Assembly (NCBI GenBank): GCA_014529385.2
Contig: CM043959.1
Span: 60,584,253-60,648,252, forward strand
From: Adiantum capillus-veneris
Lineage: Eukaryota; Streptophyta; Polypodiopsida; Polypodiales; Pteridaceae
DNA: 64,000 nt
Direction: 5' to 3'
Positions within the stretch are counted from its first letter, which is position 1. Each line of letters starts with the position of its first letter. The notes beneath the pieces are model-generated. The model was given only the letters and a program-made list of their open reading frames with translations. It was not told where the DNA came from and did no database searches. Below, piece after piece: positions 25,678 to 35,656 of this stretch. Made by a program: the position numbers and the translations under genes.

Positions 25678-26139
25678 TTATTCAAAGGTAGAGGGTCCAC
25701 TACAAGTAACCTTAGTCTTTAGGAAAGGAGACAAACTTGAAATAAATTTCTCCATTTTTACATAATCTGAAAATGTAGAACTAAACCGACATCCTCTCCA
25801 TTGACGAGAAAAAAAATCCTCATAAGCATGGTAGTCTTCACAATGTTGTTGAAGTCTCCCTAATGAAGCCCATGCTTTCTCCGTTGTTGGAAATTTAGAG
25901 AATCTGCTCTTTAAAGCTTTGGAAATTTGGGTATACCTATCTTCAATCTGAGAAGACATACTCCAAAACCATTGCTCAGCGTTGCCTCTAAGGCATAGCA
26001 ATAGAAAATCCCCTTTTTCAATGTCATCCCTTTTACCAAGGATACGACAAACCATTCTAAAATCAGCAAGAAAATCATCAACATCTTCTTCTAGATTTCC
26101 GAAAAAGATTGGGATATCATCAAAGGTATAGCGTGTCAT
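25678..26139 (-). CDS. gag, array unit 3 (153 residues)
   Basis: Copy of the gag at 20540-21001 with no visible amino acid change and the same closing TAA. Confidence 0.88.
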   Translation of the reverse strand: MTRYTFDDIPIFFGNLEEDVDDFLADFRMVCRILGKRDDIEKGDFLLLCLRGNAEQWFWSMSSQIEDRYTQISKALKSRFSKFPTTEKAWASLGRLQQHCEDYHAYEDFFSRQWRGCRFSSTFSDYVKMEKFISSLSPFLKTKVTCSGPSTFE

Positions 26140-26428
26140 AGTCTCTCAATGCTAGAACCACACAAAGATTAGTTCCAAACAATAATTTTCTCTCATGACA
26201 TCAACTAACTACACAAAGTTTTGAAAGGTCTTTCAACATGAATTCTAGATTCTTATGTGAATTTTTTTTTCCCTTTCTTATGTTATGCTAATATAAACCA
26301 TATTCTAGATCAATTTTTGTTGCCTTGAAATTCAACTCGGTCATCCAAGTTTTCATGATTCATATAATCTACTTGATTATACTAAAATTCAAGCATGCAT
26401 GCAATACAACAACAATAAGCACAAAGTC

Positions 26429-26448
26429 ATTCCTCAGTGGGGGCACCA
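26429..26448 (-). other. Primer binding site next to LTR 4
   Basis: Same sequence and spacing as at 16153-16172. This is the primer site of the 5'-most LTR of the array. Confidence 0.8.
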
Positions 26449-26451
26449 ATT

Positions 26452-29040
26452 TGAGGCGGTCCGGGGCCGGAAACAAGAAGAGCGGCCTCTAAACACTCTT
26501 CGAGGCTCCCGTGCTGCTCAATTGGGGGTGGGGCAAGCATAATCAGAGACAACAACAACCCACAACCAGAAACCAAACAAGAAAAGGGACACCACCTAGT
26601 TGTAGATGCGAACTAGGACGCACGTGATCTCTCCTTGTACTCAAACACACAAAGAGAGGGGAATGCATGATAGCCACACACACCAAACACAAACATTCAC
26701 CATGCCAGAGAGAGGTAAGAGCACGAATCAACTTGAGAAACTCAATCTTAGCCTTAAAGACTAGATGCACACAAAGCTTGATGAGAAATAGAGAGACAAC
26801 ACAAAACTTGACCTTGTTGCCAATACACAAATTGTCTTAGGGTCACGGGAGCCCTCTCACCGAGCACCCTCTTACAATTGACTTTGTAGGCAAACAATTC
26901 AACAAGCCCTCAAACCACCAAGCATGAAATGGCACAACAAACTTCAAGGACAATATACCTTCAACCACCTGATGAGCCAACTTATCAAGTCAATTTGGAG
27001 AGAAGAGTCGTAGTTGCAGCATACAATTGCACCCAAAACTATGAATCTTATTTATGGACAAGAGTAGGCTACAAGCGTGATGCAGAATATAGCATCACTC
27101 CACTCTTCTAGATAGCATACTTAACTTCAAGCTTCTCCATGCACCTATGTGTAGTGATGGAATAGAGCACTCACAATGCACACACTCTACACAACTAGGC
27201 TTGAAGAGTGATGTGTTATGTTTTGAGAATGGTGTGGTGTAGTGTGATCATGTGATGATTTACAAGGGAGAGAAGGGCTCTATTTATAGGTTTTAGAAGC
27301 CCCGATTAAGATTAGGCTTAATCAAGTTTATTTGAAGGAATAAAAGATTATGCATATATATATATTTTTAATGAGGGTGGGTCTCTCTTGTCCTTTGAGT
27401 CACATGGATGTGGGCTCAAGGAAAGAGAATTATTGAGGATGAAAGGAGAGAGGATTGAATGAATAATTTGGGAGTGCCTACTCTAATAGAGGGTGCATTT
27501 TACAATAAGGTTAGTGGTTAGTAGTTAGTAATTATCACTAAAAAATATTTACAAAATCATTCACCAAATGGTGAGATATATAATGAGAAAAGTTAGAGAA
27601 GGGATGAGCTTGTAAAGAGAGGTTGAAGCTTTGGAGAAGTTGACATTCACCTCTTTACAACACCGGAAGAAGAAGCAGTCAGCATGGCGAAGTAGCGCGT
27701 GTTGATGAAGCTATGTTATCTTCAAACCTTGGAAAATTCATGATAAAAGCCTTCGTTTGCAAAGGTTATCCTTGGATTTTTGCTGATTTTTTGAAGCTCT
27801 TTACAAAGCTGAAGAGAGTATGGTAATATGGACATATATGTAGAGAGAAAGGGGGACACATAGGGTGTAGAAATGGAGGATGAAGGCTATGGAGGTGTGA
27901 GAGATGTGGAAATGGTGAAGAGGGTGAATTAGGACATGGGAGTTGCAGGTTTGGGAGTGGGAAGGAGAGGGAGGAGTGTGTGTCAAAGAGGAAAATGATA
28001 AAGTGGAAGAGGGAGTGTGGCTGCATAGCATGGGCAAACTGGGGTCCACCAATAAAATCATAGCTCACAGCTCGTAGCTCAAAAAAATATGAAAAAATTT
28101 GAGGTGAAATTTCAGCTCACGAGCTACAACTTTTTTTTGTATCACCTTTTCAAATTTGGGGAGCATGTGATCTTTAAAAATTCAGTCAAACCGACTGTTT
28201 CTTCCACTGCACAAAATCCTTGTGAGATCCTTCTTTGGATGATTCTTTTGAATACCTCCAAGAGTGAGCTCCCCATGGTGCATGCATGCATTCCACATAC
28301 CCTTGACCTTATTTGGTAGGTCTATAATTGAAGATATTGTTGAGATCATGATATAAGTGAATAGTGTGACTAAGAAAATCAAATGAGGGTCTAAAAAAAT
28401 ATGTTCATGTCAAATATAAATAATATAGGTGGAAAAAATATAAAGGGGTCAAAATAAATCTCTCTCATTATAAGTCTACCATAAAAAGATGAATATTTTT
28501 GGTGGTCTAATTTATGAGAGTAATAGAGAATAGATGTAGGAAGGAAAAAATCACAATAGTGAAAAAATATACACATAAATAGAACTAGTTTTTTTGGATT
28601 TTTGTTGGGATGGAGTTACACCAAAAATAAGAGAAGCTTGCATGAAATTATTTTTATATGGAATAAAGAGTATGAAAAATGGTAAGAAAAAATATGGTAA
28701 TGTTGAGTCAATGTACATAGCATAAATAACACACATCTAAGTATAAATATTTAAATAAATACCAAAATAATTATGAAAAAAATTATTATATTTAGGCTCT
28801 ATATACAATGAAATATTTACACACAAATGGGCCATAATATAATTATATTTTTTATATTTTTTGGCTCAACTAGCCCAGTGACTAGCTAATTAAGGGTTTT
28901 TAAGAAGATATGGGAAAAGTACCCTAACTCACACACACCTATATACAGTGAAATGGTAGGGATAATCAAAATGTTTGAGTGATTTGATAAGGTGAGGTAG
29001 CTTACTATGGCAATTATGAAAAGCCAAAAAATGGCTATCA
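26452..29040 (-). repeat. LTR 4 of the array (5'-most)
   Basis: 2589 bp, ending GGCTATCA directly before the CCAG target duplication. Its last about 150 bp carry about six differences from the other LTRs, far more than its interior, mirroring the diverged outer edge of LTR 1. Confidence 0.93.
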
Positions 29041-29094
29041 CCAGGTTTTCGCATCTTCGACCCCACTGAAAATGGGGAACCCGGACCAAGACAT
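29041..29094 (-). pseudogene. gag of the outer element, N-terminal piece
   Basis: The ATG at 29092-29094 opens MSWSGFPIFSGVEDAKTW, the usual start of a gypsy gag domain (FSGxED). The frame continues at 11035 on the other side of the array with Leu-Ala-Asp, in phase. Upstream in this frame there is a stop between the primer site and the ATG, which supports this start. Confidence 0.82.
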
Positions 29095-29178
29095 CACTAG
29101 CAGCACCTGCTCTCCAAAGGCCGCACCTTTGGCATCACCAAAATCACTTCTTCAACATCAACTAGGAGCATCAACACA

Positions 29179-29194
29179 CTCCTTCGTGGGGCCA
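29179..29194 (-). other. Primer binding site of the outer element
   Basis: The minus strand reads TGGCCCCACGAAGGAG eight bases after the LTR end. It looks like a shortened form of the Tat primer site TGGCGCCCCCACGGAGG. It sets the element orientation as minus. Confidence 0.65.
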
Positions 29195-29202
29195 CTAGAA
29201 GA

Positions 29203-30112
29203 TGGAGAGGGGCAATGGGAGAACACGCCCGGCACAAAATCAAGGTATCCACAACACCGCTATCCTCTCGGAAAACACCTTCAAAAACACACTTCACATT
29301 AACAGACCATCGCCTGTCCAATTTCCACAAAACACACACTTCACAAATCTACCACACAATGCACACCTGCTGCCAAGGTCTGTCTCCACCCTTGCACGCA
29401 CACACAACCGCTTAATCTCACTCTCTCACACAAAACACCATCGGTCTGGGGGGGCACACACTTCCACATAGCAGGCACCGAGGGGAAACACCATAGCAGG
29501 AGAAAGAGAAGGGGGGAAGGGGAAACAACAACAAGATGGGGCAACAATGGCTTGATTGCACTTCATAAAACATGTACACAGGTTTGCACTACCATCACCA
29601 TGGCCATTTTCAAGAAAAAATACAAAGGGGTTTGACAGGCACACTCCTCTGCCAGAGAGCTCCACTTTGCAGGCTTCAAACGGCACGAAAACCCCCCGGA
29701 AAAAAGCCCCTAATTTGATTAAAATTTGTCTTTTATAGGGGGGTCTTCAATTTTGGAAACTTCCGTCACATTTGTCCATCTGGCATCTTTTGGAAGGGGT
29801 AGCCGCCTTGCTTCATCTGCTCAATTTCTCTCCCTTGCTCTCTTTGCACTTGGGGGGGGGGGGGGCATTAGCGATCTCGCTATTGCCCCCACGCATTACT
29901 TATTTTTTCCCCTTTTTTCCTTTGTTTTTTCCACCTTTGGAAGGCCTATTTTGCACTGCTCCTTGATTTCCCCCTTGAGCACCTTTGTCCGGCTCCTCCT
30001 GCCTTTTCTCTCTCCTTTTTCTCTCCTCATTCTCCCTTTTGGTCTCGGCCTTTGGGTGCACCCGCTTGCCTTTGCTTGATCCACATGGCGGCCTCCTCGG
30101 GACCCCCCCCGC

Positions 30113-30163
<51 letters not shown>

Positions 30164-31540
30164 ATGGGGACTGCCCCCCTGGCACTTGACTTCCTGGCTT
30201 GCTCTTCCTTGTCCAACTTTGAAATGGTCTTGTACACCAAGAAGATTCCTCGGCCCCCTGTCCCTCTCACATTCATATGAAACCTCCCCTACCCCAAGGC
30301 ATTAGCGATGTCGCTATTTGGGGGGGGGGGGGGGGGGGGGGGGGGGTTCCTCGTTAAAAACAGTCAGACCCCAAGGGCCATGGCATGCCACCCCTACCGG
30401 GCCGCCACGTGATCAATCGGTCACACAGGCACGTGCTGCTGGTGCTGCCTCCCTCCTCCAAAAGCTACCGGCGTTTACGCCCTGCGCCGCCAGGCCTGTG
30501 CTCACGCAACACCCTACCAGATCCGCCATAGGCAATGGGTGTGGAGCTCCCTCCTCCTCTCTTTGATGCCCATAGGAGGGCGTTCCTTGGCCCATATAGA
30601 CCATGCTTCCAGGCCGGCCTTAAGCATGTGGGGTTAAAAACCCGTGCCACGTGGCAGTCACCTCCCAAGCTCTGGCCTTTGAGCCCCAGAAAAATCCACA
30701 AAAACTTACTTTTTTAATTCTTTTTGGTCCTGTTTGACTAGCTGTCACCCGGTGCTCAAAGATCCCATGGTCACCCTGTAAAGACCCTCCAAAACCTCGC
30801 ATTCTAGACTTCAAGCATACATAGCGGCTCCGCAAACCAACTTCGTTGTGGCCTTGAACGGGGCATCCCAAATTAGAAAAAAGACATATAGCCCTTCACA
30901 TTCGCCACGAACTGTCAACTTTGATCGGTCATTTCTCCGTGCTTCGACCTCAGATTCACATGCCATCGACTTTAGCTCCACATAGTGCACATCATCCACT
31001 AGACACCTAGCGAGCTCCAAAAAACACCAGATGGTGCATCCTCCAATGCGGGCAAGTGGGCTCAAACCTGGCCCCGGCAAATCCTTAACTGATCATAACT
31101 TACTATCCAGAGCTCCGATTGGCAATCCGAGAAGACATGCATGCTCCATAATTCAAGCTCTACACAAGTATCCACTAACATTATTTTGGGCCTCCTGTCT
31201 CCAGCTGCCCTGCCCATCAGGGATCTGCAACACCTTCTATCTTTGAACTTCATTAACTTGCACACCGGGGCTCCGTTTGACGAGCTGTCTAGACCGACTT
31301 CTAGAGCACATCGAGCACTACATTTCAAGACACTAATAGAGAACTTTAGGCACCTTCATCTGTCATCCCTATTAGACCATCCTTTAGCTCTTTTGGCCTA
31401 ACAAACCGCTCTAGACATACATTCCCGCTACCCTTTGGCTGCCCAGGACCTTGGTACCTGCCCTAGCCTTCTGCACTACACCTGCCTGCAACCTCTACAT
31501 GGCATATACCATTTTCCAGCTCGTACCAACTTTAGTTGTA
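29203..31540 (-). repeat. 5' LTR of the outer element (copy B, 2338 bp)
   Basis: Direct repeat of 6621-9080. It starts TGGAGAGG and ends TTTAGTTGTA, where copy A has TGCA; the last base pair of the LTR seems mutated by C to T. It keeps both G runs (29852-29865, 30320-30346) and a short CT tract (30116-30152). Confidence 0.85.
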
Positions 31541-32070
31541 CCACTATCTGTACAAAGCTGACACCCCTCTAATCCAAGCATTTGAGAAGCCCATCCTGCA
31601 TAGAGTGCCCTCCAGAAAGTCCCAGTCAACTCTGTCGTAAGCCTTCTCAAAATCGAGAAGAAGAATCACTAGATTCTCACCACGGAGCCACGCTAGGGTA
31701 GAAGCCTCCCAAAAAGAAAAGATGTTGTCAAGGATACTACGCTCCTTGACAAAACCTGTTCGAGTCCGATGTATAAGGATCTCTAGAAGTGGCTGAATCC
31801 TGAAACTCAGAGCCTTGGCAAGAATTTTGTAGGGTGAGTTGAGGATGGTGATGGGGCACCACTGTCGAATCTCATCAAAGGAGCCACCCTCCTTGGGAAT
31901 GAGGTAGATCAGGCTCTCACTCATGTTGTCAGGCATCTCTCCTGTGTGCAAGATGTACTGAAAAGCACTTTAGAGATCTAGGCGAAGCAATTCCCAATAC
32001 TCAAAGAAAAAACTGGGAGTCAAGCCATCCTCACCTGGACAACTACCACGGGGAGTGCACTAAGAGCCGA
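31541..32070 (-). pseudogene. LINE reverse transcriptase, N-terminal part
   Basis: Clear LINE RT fingers and palm: SESLIYLIPKEGG, CPITILNSPYKILAKALSFR, RTGFVKERSILDN, and LLDFEKAYDRVDWDFL (the first catalytic aspartate region), ending GVSALYR next to the LTR. Upstream, GEDGLTPSFFFEYW is readable with stops. This is the missing upstream part of the LINE at 4088-6620. At about 32070 the frame runs into a gypsy RT relic, so the LINE is 5'-truncated. Confidence 0.88.
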
Positions 32071-32650
32071 GCAATTCAAACACATGTGCAAGGTTCTCTT
32101 CATAGTTATCCATAGACTTTCTAAAGACATGTATGCCATCCAAAAATACAATTATAAAATCTTGGTGATTCATGAAAATATGATCTATCATGCGATGAAA
32201 GTGACAAGCACATTTTTTAACCCAAATGGCATGACAACAGATTCATAGTGGCTTGTTTGAGTCTTGATTGCAGTTTTATATCATTTTTACCTGAGGATAT
32301 CGTGACTTAATAATCTTGATAAAGATAGTAGTCCCTTTCACCTTATTTGGCAAGCCATCTACCCTTGGAACAAGAAATCTATCCTTGATAGTAATTGTGT
32401 TTAAGGATCTATAGTTAATACCATATGTAAAGTACTATTTTTATCTTGACAAGGAGAACACGAGCTCCATGTGGTGAGCTAATAAGCCTTAAGAGCCCCC
32501 TACCTATCAAATTGTATCCTTGGGTCTGAGTGTCTTGCTGTCTATCATATGATTTTTCTGGCCTACAGGGTGGCACTTCTAGAGGCAAGTCATGCATGAA
32601 GCAATCTTTCAATGCATGAGAAATGCATGTGTGTATTTTCACAGCTCATA
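32071..32650 (-). pseudogene. Ty3/gypsy reverse transcriptase relic
   Basis: Reading right to left with frame breaks: HDLPLEVPP, LISSPHGARVLLVK, a degraded YRxLNxxTIKDxxxxPRVDxL stretch, MPFGLKN, FLDGIHVFRKS (the YLDDI catalytic box, second aspartate changed to glycine) and HVFELL. This is the order of a gypsy RT. Several stops are present. It predates the LINE it abuts. Confidence 0.8.
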
Positions 32651-32825
32651 GATGCATCAATAGACACTTATTCACAAGAAATAAATATGTTTTTTCTTGC
32701 TTATAGAATGATTTTTTTTGCTTGTGTGAGAGGAAAGAATCAACTTCTTGTGATTCAATGATTGCTTGCAAATAAATATGTTGATGTTTCAGTGTAAATG
32801 TGAGAGAGTGTGGAGGATAGGCAAT
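32651..32825. other. Flanking DNA left of Copia-2
   Basis: AT-rich sequence with no recognisable feature. Its last five bases (32821-32825, GCAAT) match ACAAT at 62356-62360 at four of five positions, the likely target duplication of Copia-2. Confidence 0.6.
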
Positions 32826-32974
32826 TGTTGGGTTTCAGGCCCTATTGCCAGTGGGCACTCGCTCTCTTGCATTCTTTTGCTTATAATGAACAATAAGGAT
32901 AGTGAAACTTGTAGTCTCACTAGATCCACCAAAAATAGGGTTTGTCTCCTGCATCCCCTTCCCTTATCTACTTT
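32826..32974 (+). repeat. Copia-2 5' LTR, first part
   Basis: It starts TGTTGGGTTTCAGGC and matches the 3' LTR at 62166 along its length. It ends in CTACTTT, where element X begins. The last five bases, ACTTT (32970-32974), recur at 49896-49900. Confidence 0.9.
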
Positions 32975-33036
32975 TGTTAGCGGGTCGCCGCGATGAATGT
33001 CTGCAGCATAGCTCTTTTGTACTAACATAATGTCAA
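32975..33036 (-). repeat. Left (3') LTR of element X, first 62 bp
   Basis: It matches 49013-49074 with one or two changes, then breaks after GTCAA, where the Helitron terminus CTAG starts. In the intact LTR the next base is T, so the break is exactly in an A/T dinucleotide. Confidence 0.9.
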
Positions 33037-33068
33037 CTAGCTCGCGCGCCCCACCTATCGGCGGGCCT
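33037..33068 (-). other. Helitron 3' terminus: CTAG plus hairpin
   Basis: The plus strand reads CTAG, seven bases, then GCCCCACC-TATC-GGCGGGC, an imperfect GC-rich hairpin. On the minus strand this is a hairpin shortly before CTAG, followed by host T, the standard Helitron 3' end. Confidence 0.82.
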
Positions 33069-33220
33069 CGCTCGCTCGTACCACCTCACTCTATATGTGT
33101 TTGTGTGTGTGTGCATCTTTATACATTTCTCCATGACACACACACGATCGACACTCAATCACACGATTGACACTTTCTGTCTTTCGCCCCTTTAAACTAC
33201 TCTTGTACATTTAACCCTTT

Positions 33221-33374
<154 letters not shown>

Positions 33375-33426
33375 CATAAAAGCACATGACTAAAGAGACA
33401 TATTTTAAAAAAAAAACAAGTTTACA

Positions 33427-33813
33427 TTATTGCCAAAAAGGCTCAGGAACATATCTGCAAAGCACTCTAAGTCCTGCTATTTCAACAGGATCAAGATATT
33501 GCGCTGGAGCTCTACAAACTTCTCTTAAATCTATTTTTTGAACCGAGCTCAAGTAAATCTTGTAATGACGAATCAACCCAAGCTCTTGCTTTAAAAGCAT
33601 GAGCCTAATGTTGGAAAAGATATAGGGATCAAGCAACTTGATGTAAATCATGTCCAACTCTTCATCTACATATGACCCCCAAATAGTGTAGTTTTTCTCA
33701 ATCACTTCCCATGCCCATTGCCATCCCCATTCAGCAGGTAACAAATTTTCTTCAAAGGCATCAACAATAAATTTTTTTACACTTGGAAAAATATTCACAA
33801 TTTTGTGGGCCAT
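33427..33813 (-). CDS. Small gene B, 128 residues, unknown family, paralogue of gene A
   Basis: Single open frame from ATG (33811-33813) to TAA. I do not recognise the family. The N-terminus is MAHKIVNIFPSVKKF, followed by a tryptophan-rich stretch (EWGWQWAW), an acidic segment and a leucine-rich, lysine-containing segment (SNIRLMLLKQELGLI). It aligns with gene A through M-x-H, the Trp cluster and the pattern SxIxLMxxxQEL...IxLR. No signal peptide or membrane segment is evident. It is the last gene before the Helitron 3' end and is followed by a GA microsatellite. It could be an accessory gene of the Helitron or a captured host exon. Confidence 0.6.
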   Translation of the reverse strand: MAHKIVNIFPSVKKFIVDAFEENLLPAEWGWQWAWEVIEKNYTIWGSYVDEELDMIYIKLLDPYIFSNIRLMLLKQELGLIRHYKIYLSSVQKIDLREVCRAPAQYLDPVEIAGLRVLCRYVPEPFWQ

Positions 33814-33858
33814 TTAATTGGTTGCAAGAAAAGAAGACAACATTAGTACTCAAAGCTT

Positions 33859-33862
<4 letters not shown>

Positions 33863-33911
<49 letters not shown>
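33863..33911. repeat. (GA)n microsatellite between genes A and B
   Basis: Pure GA run of about 50 bp, downstream of gene A and upstream of gene B. Confidence 0.95.
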
Positions 33912-33915
<4 letters not shown>

Positions 33916-34044
33916 CAACATGGCCACTTAAACACTTTAAAAAAGTATAAGTGCAATACGAACACTTCAATTACTAATTGTCATGCCAAAAAGTGTCAAG
34001 AGGTTCATTAGGTCAAAGTCTTTACAACAACCTCAAATTTTTGT

Positions 34045-34467
34045 TTACAACGACTCATATTCTACTCTATAATCGGATGGATGAGGATCACTCCAATATA
34101 CCGCATTGATAAACTTTACAATTAGTTTCAAAATTTCAAACTCTTCATCCAAAATGTAAGATTTGTGATTGTGATATATCTTTCGCAACTGAATATCACA
34201 ACCACAAACATTGACATAATAAATATCAACCATATGTAGTTCTTGTAGGACTCTCATCAATTTTATTTCGCTCAATATTTGTGACACTTTGCATAGTGTA
34301 ATGCTTAACCGTCCACAATTTTCATACCACTCATTAGCATGTGAATACACCCAATGATGCCACCAACACCATGCACCATATCCTTGACAAATGTACTCTT
34401 CCTTAACTTTCAAATATATAATCATCCTTATATGTATTGGGAGAATAGCCAATACATCATGACCCAT
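34045..34467 (-). CDS. Small gene A, 140 residues, unknown family, paralogue of gene B
   Basis: Single open frame from ATG (34465-34467). The N-terminus is MGHDVLAILPIHIRM, followed by a Trp/His-rich stretch (AWCWWHHW), then SEIKLMRVLQELHMV and IQLRKIYHNH. The arrangement of conserved residues matches gene B while most positions differ, so the pair is old but still open in both members, which argues for past selection. There are three cysteines in the middle (one followed by GC). Function unknown. It lies about 216 bp downstream of gene 1 with a CT/CA tract between. Confidence 0.6.
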   Translation of the reverse strand: MGHDVLAILPIHIRMIIYLKVKEEYICQGYGAWCWWHHWVYSHANEWYENCGRLSITLCKVSQILSEIKLMRVLQELHMVDIYYVNVCGCDIQLRKIYHNHKSYILDEEFEILKLIVKFINAVYWSDPHPSDYRVEYESL

Positions 34468-34486
34468 GTTAACCTACATTAGCAAT

Positions 34487-34492
<6 letters not shown>

Positions 34493-34583
<91 letters not shown>
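34493..34583. repeat. (CT)n-(CA)n compound microsatellite between genes 1 and A
   Basis: About 68 bp of CT with two short interruptions, then 23 bp of CA. Confidence 0.95.
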
Positions 34584-34584
<1 letters not shown>

Positions 34585-34682
34585 TTAACCTATGTAGTAG
34601 ATAAAAGCCCACTTGATTAAGCCAACAGTAACCAAAAAAATATGGTACTTAAAATGCATAAACAATGGATCAAAGTGTTCGA

Positions 34683-35408
34683 TCATCTAGAGAAGTTGAG
34701 CCTACGACACACTCTACTTGGAACTCTCAAGATCCAAGGTCCGTCACGTCGAACACTGCGACCGAGGCGTCGAGGTGATTCACCCAAAGAATAGATTCTA
34801 AACATCCATTCATTCACTCCATAGGGACCGTATGAAAAGTTGCAATTGAGAGGGCGTTGCGTACCTAACTCTCGTACAGTGATTCGCATATCATCTATAT
34901 CAAACTCTATGTGATAATAACCTACAACACTTCTAAAATATCGTGCTTCATATAATACCAAGACAGAATGTCTGCAATAATATTGAATCCTGCAATGAAA
35001 ATAACAACCAACCATTTAGACATAAAAAGTAACAACACATTTAACGTCATATGGATTCAAGTTCAAGCTATACGCACCGAAGGATCTCAAAATCCTTGAC
35101 AATACGAACTATATCCTCAGCACGTGCAGGACCCCTCCACAATGGAGGATCTAGAAAAAAATGTTACACGTGTAAACATACAAATTAAAGGCCAAAAAGT
35201 TCTCATTCATGGTAAAAGTAAGTAACAAAGATAAGATTTTACATTTACATACCTCTAATATAAGTAGGTACATCATTGAGGGTGTACCTAATATAAGTAG
35301 GTACATCATTGAGGATGTACGAAACCATTGAGATTTTACATTTTACATACCTCTAATATAAGTAGGTACATCATTGAGGGTGTACGAAACCATGATGTAT
35401 CGTGCCAT
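34683..35408 (-). CDS. Gene 1: spliced three-exon gene, 145 residues, unknown family
   Basis: Exons on the minus strand are 35408-35351 (58 bp), 35150-35078 (73 bp) and 34989-34683 (307 bp), total 438 bp, exactly 146 codons including TGA. Introns start GTATGT and GTGCGT and end CTAG and GCAG. Exon 1 begins MARYIMVSYTLNDVP. Exon 2 encodes DPPLWRGPARAEDIV. Exon 3 contains VVGYYHIEFD and ends GPWILRVPSRVCRRLNFSR. Exon 1 and 2 lengths and phases are the same in the neighbouring gene 2, which strongly supports the model. The family is not recognised. It could be a Helitron accessory protein or a captured plant gene. Confidence 0.72.
35253..35400. repeat. Tandem copies of the exon 1 end in gene 1
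   Basis: A segment of about 37 bp containing AGTAGGTACATCATTGAGG occurs three times (about 35253, 35290 and 35351). The rightmost copy is the coding end of exon 1 and its donor site; the others lie in intron 1. Two of the copies keep a GTATGT donor, so alternative splicing is possible. Confidence 0.8.
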
Positions 35409-35533
35409 TCTTTTCTGATCTAACAACACAGATTTGGAAGTTTAAGAGGAACAAATATGAAATAGAATAAAGAATACTTTGACGATCATGCCGTAGAGAA
35501 TCATGTCCTTCTTTCTTTTGTTTTAGTGAAGGA

Positions 35534-35537
<4 letters not shown>

Positions 35538-35593
<56 letters not shown>
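35538..35593. repeat. (GA)n microsatellite between genes 2 and 1
   Basis: Pure GA run of about 55 bp, downstream of gene 2 and upstream of gene 1. Confidence 0.95.
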
Positions 35594-35596
<3 letters not shown>

Positions 35597-35656
35597 TGAA
35601 ACCAATTCAAACGCCTTTGAAATTTCACAACTTCACAAAGAGACAATACAAAATAG

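Larger units (their letters stand above)
11040..29040 (-). mobile_element. Tandem array of a gag-only LTR element: four LTRs and three internal regions
   Basis: The period is 5136-5138 bp. LTRs are at 11040-13628, 16176-18764, 21314-23902 and 26452-29040, each 2589 bp with TGA...TCA ends. Internal regions of 2547, 2549 and 2549 bp lie between them, with a primer site at one end and a purine tract at the other, all oriented minus. The whole array is flanked by CCAG (11036-11039 and 29041-29044) and interrupts the outer element's gag codons. Neighbouring units share LTRs, as expected from unequal recombination between LTRs. The interior units look about 99 percent identical or better. No RT, RNase H or integrase is present. 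Confidence 0.93.

Noticed and set aside
11040-29040. Array as an assembly artefact
   Set aside because: Units differ at scattered sites, unit 1 has two private deletions, and both array edges join the outer gag with a target duplication. Long reads are still the proper test.
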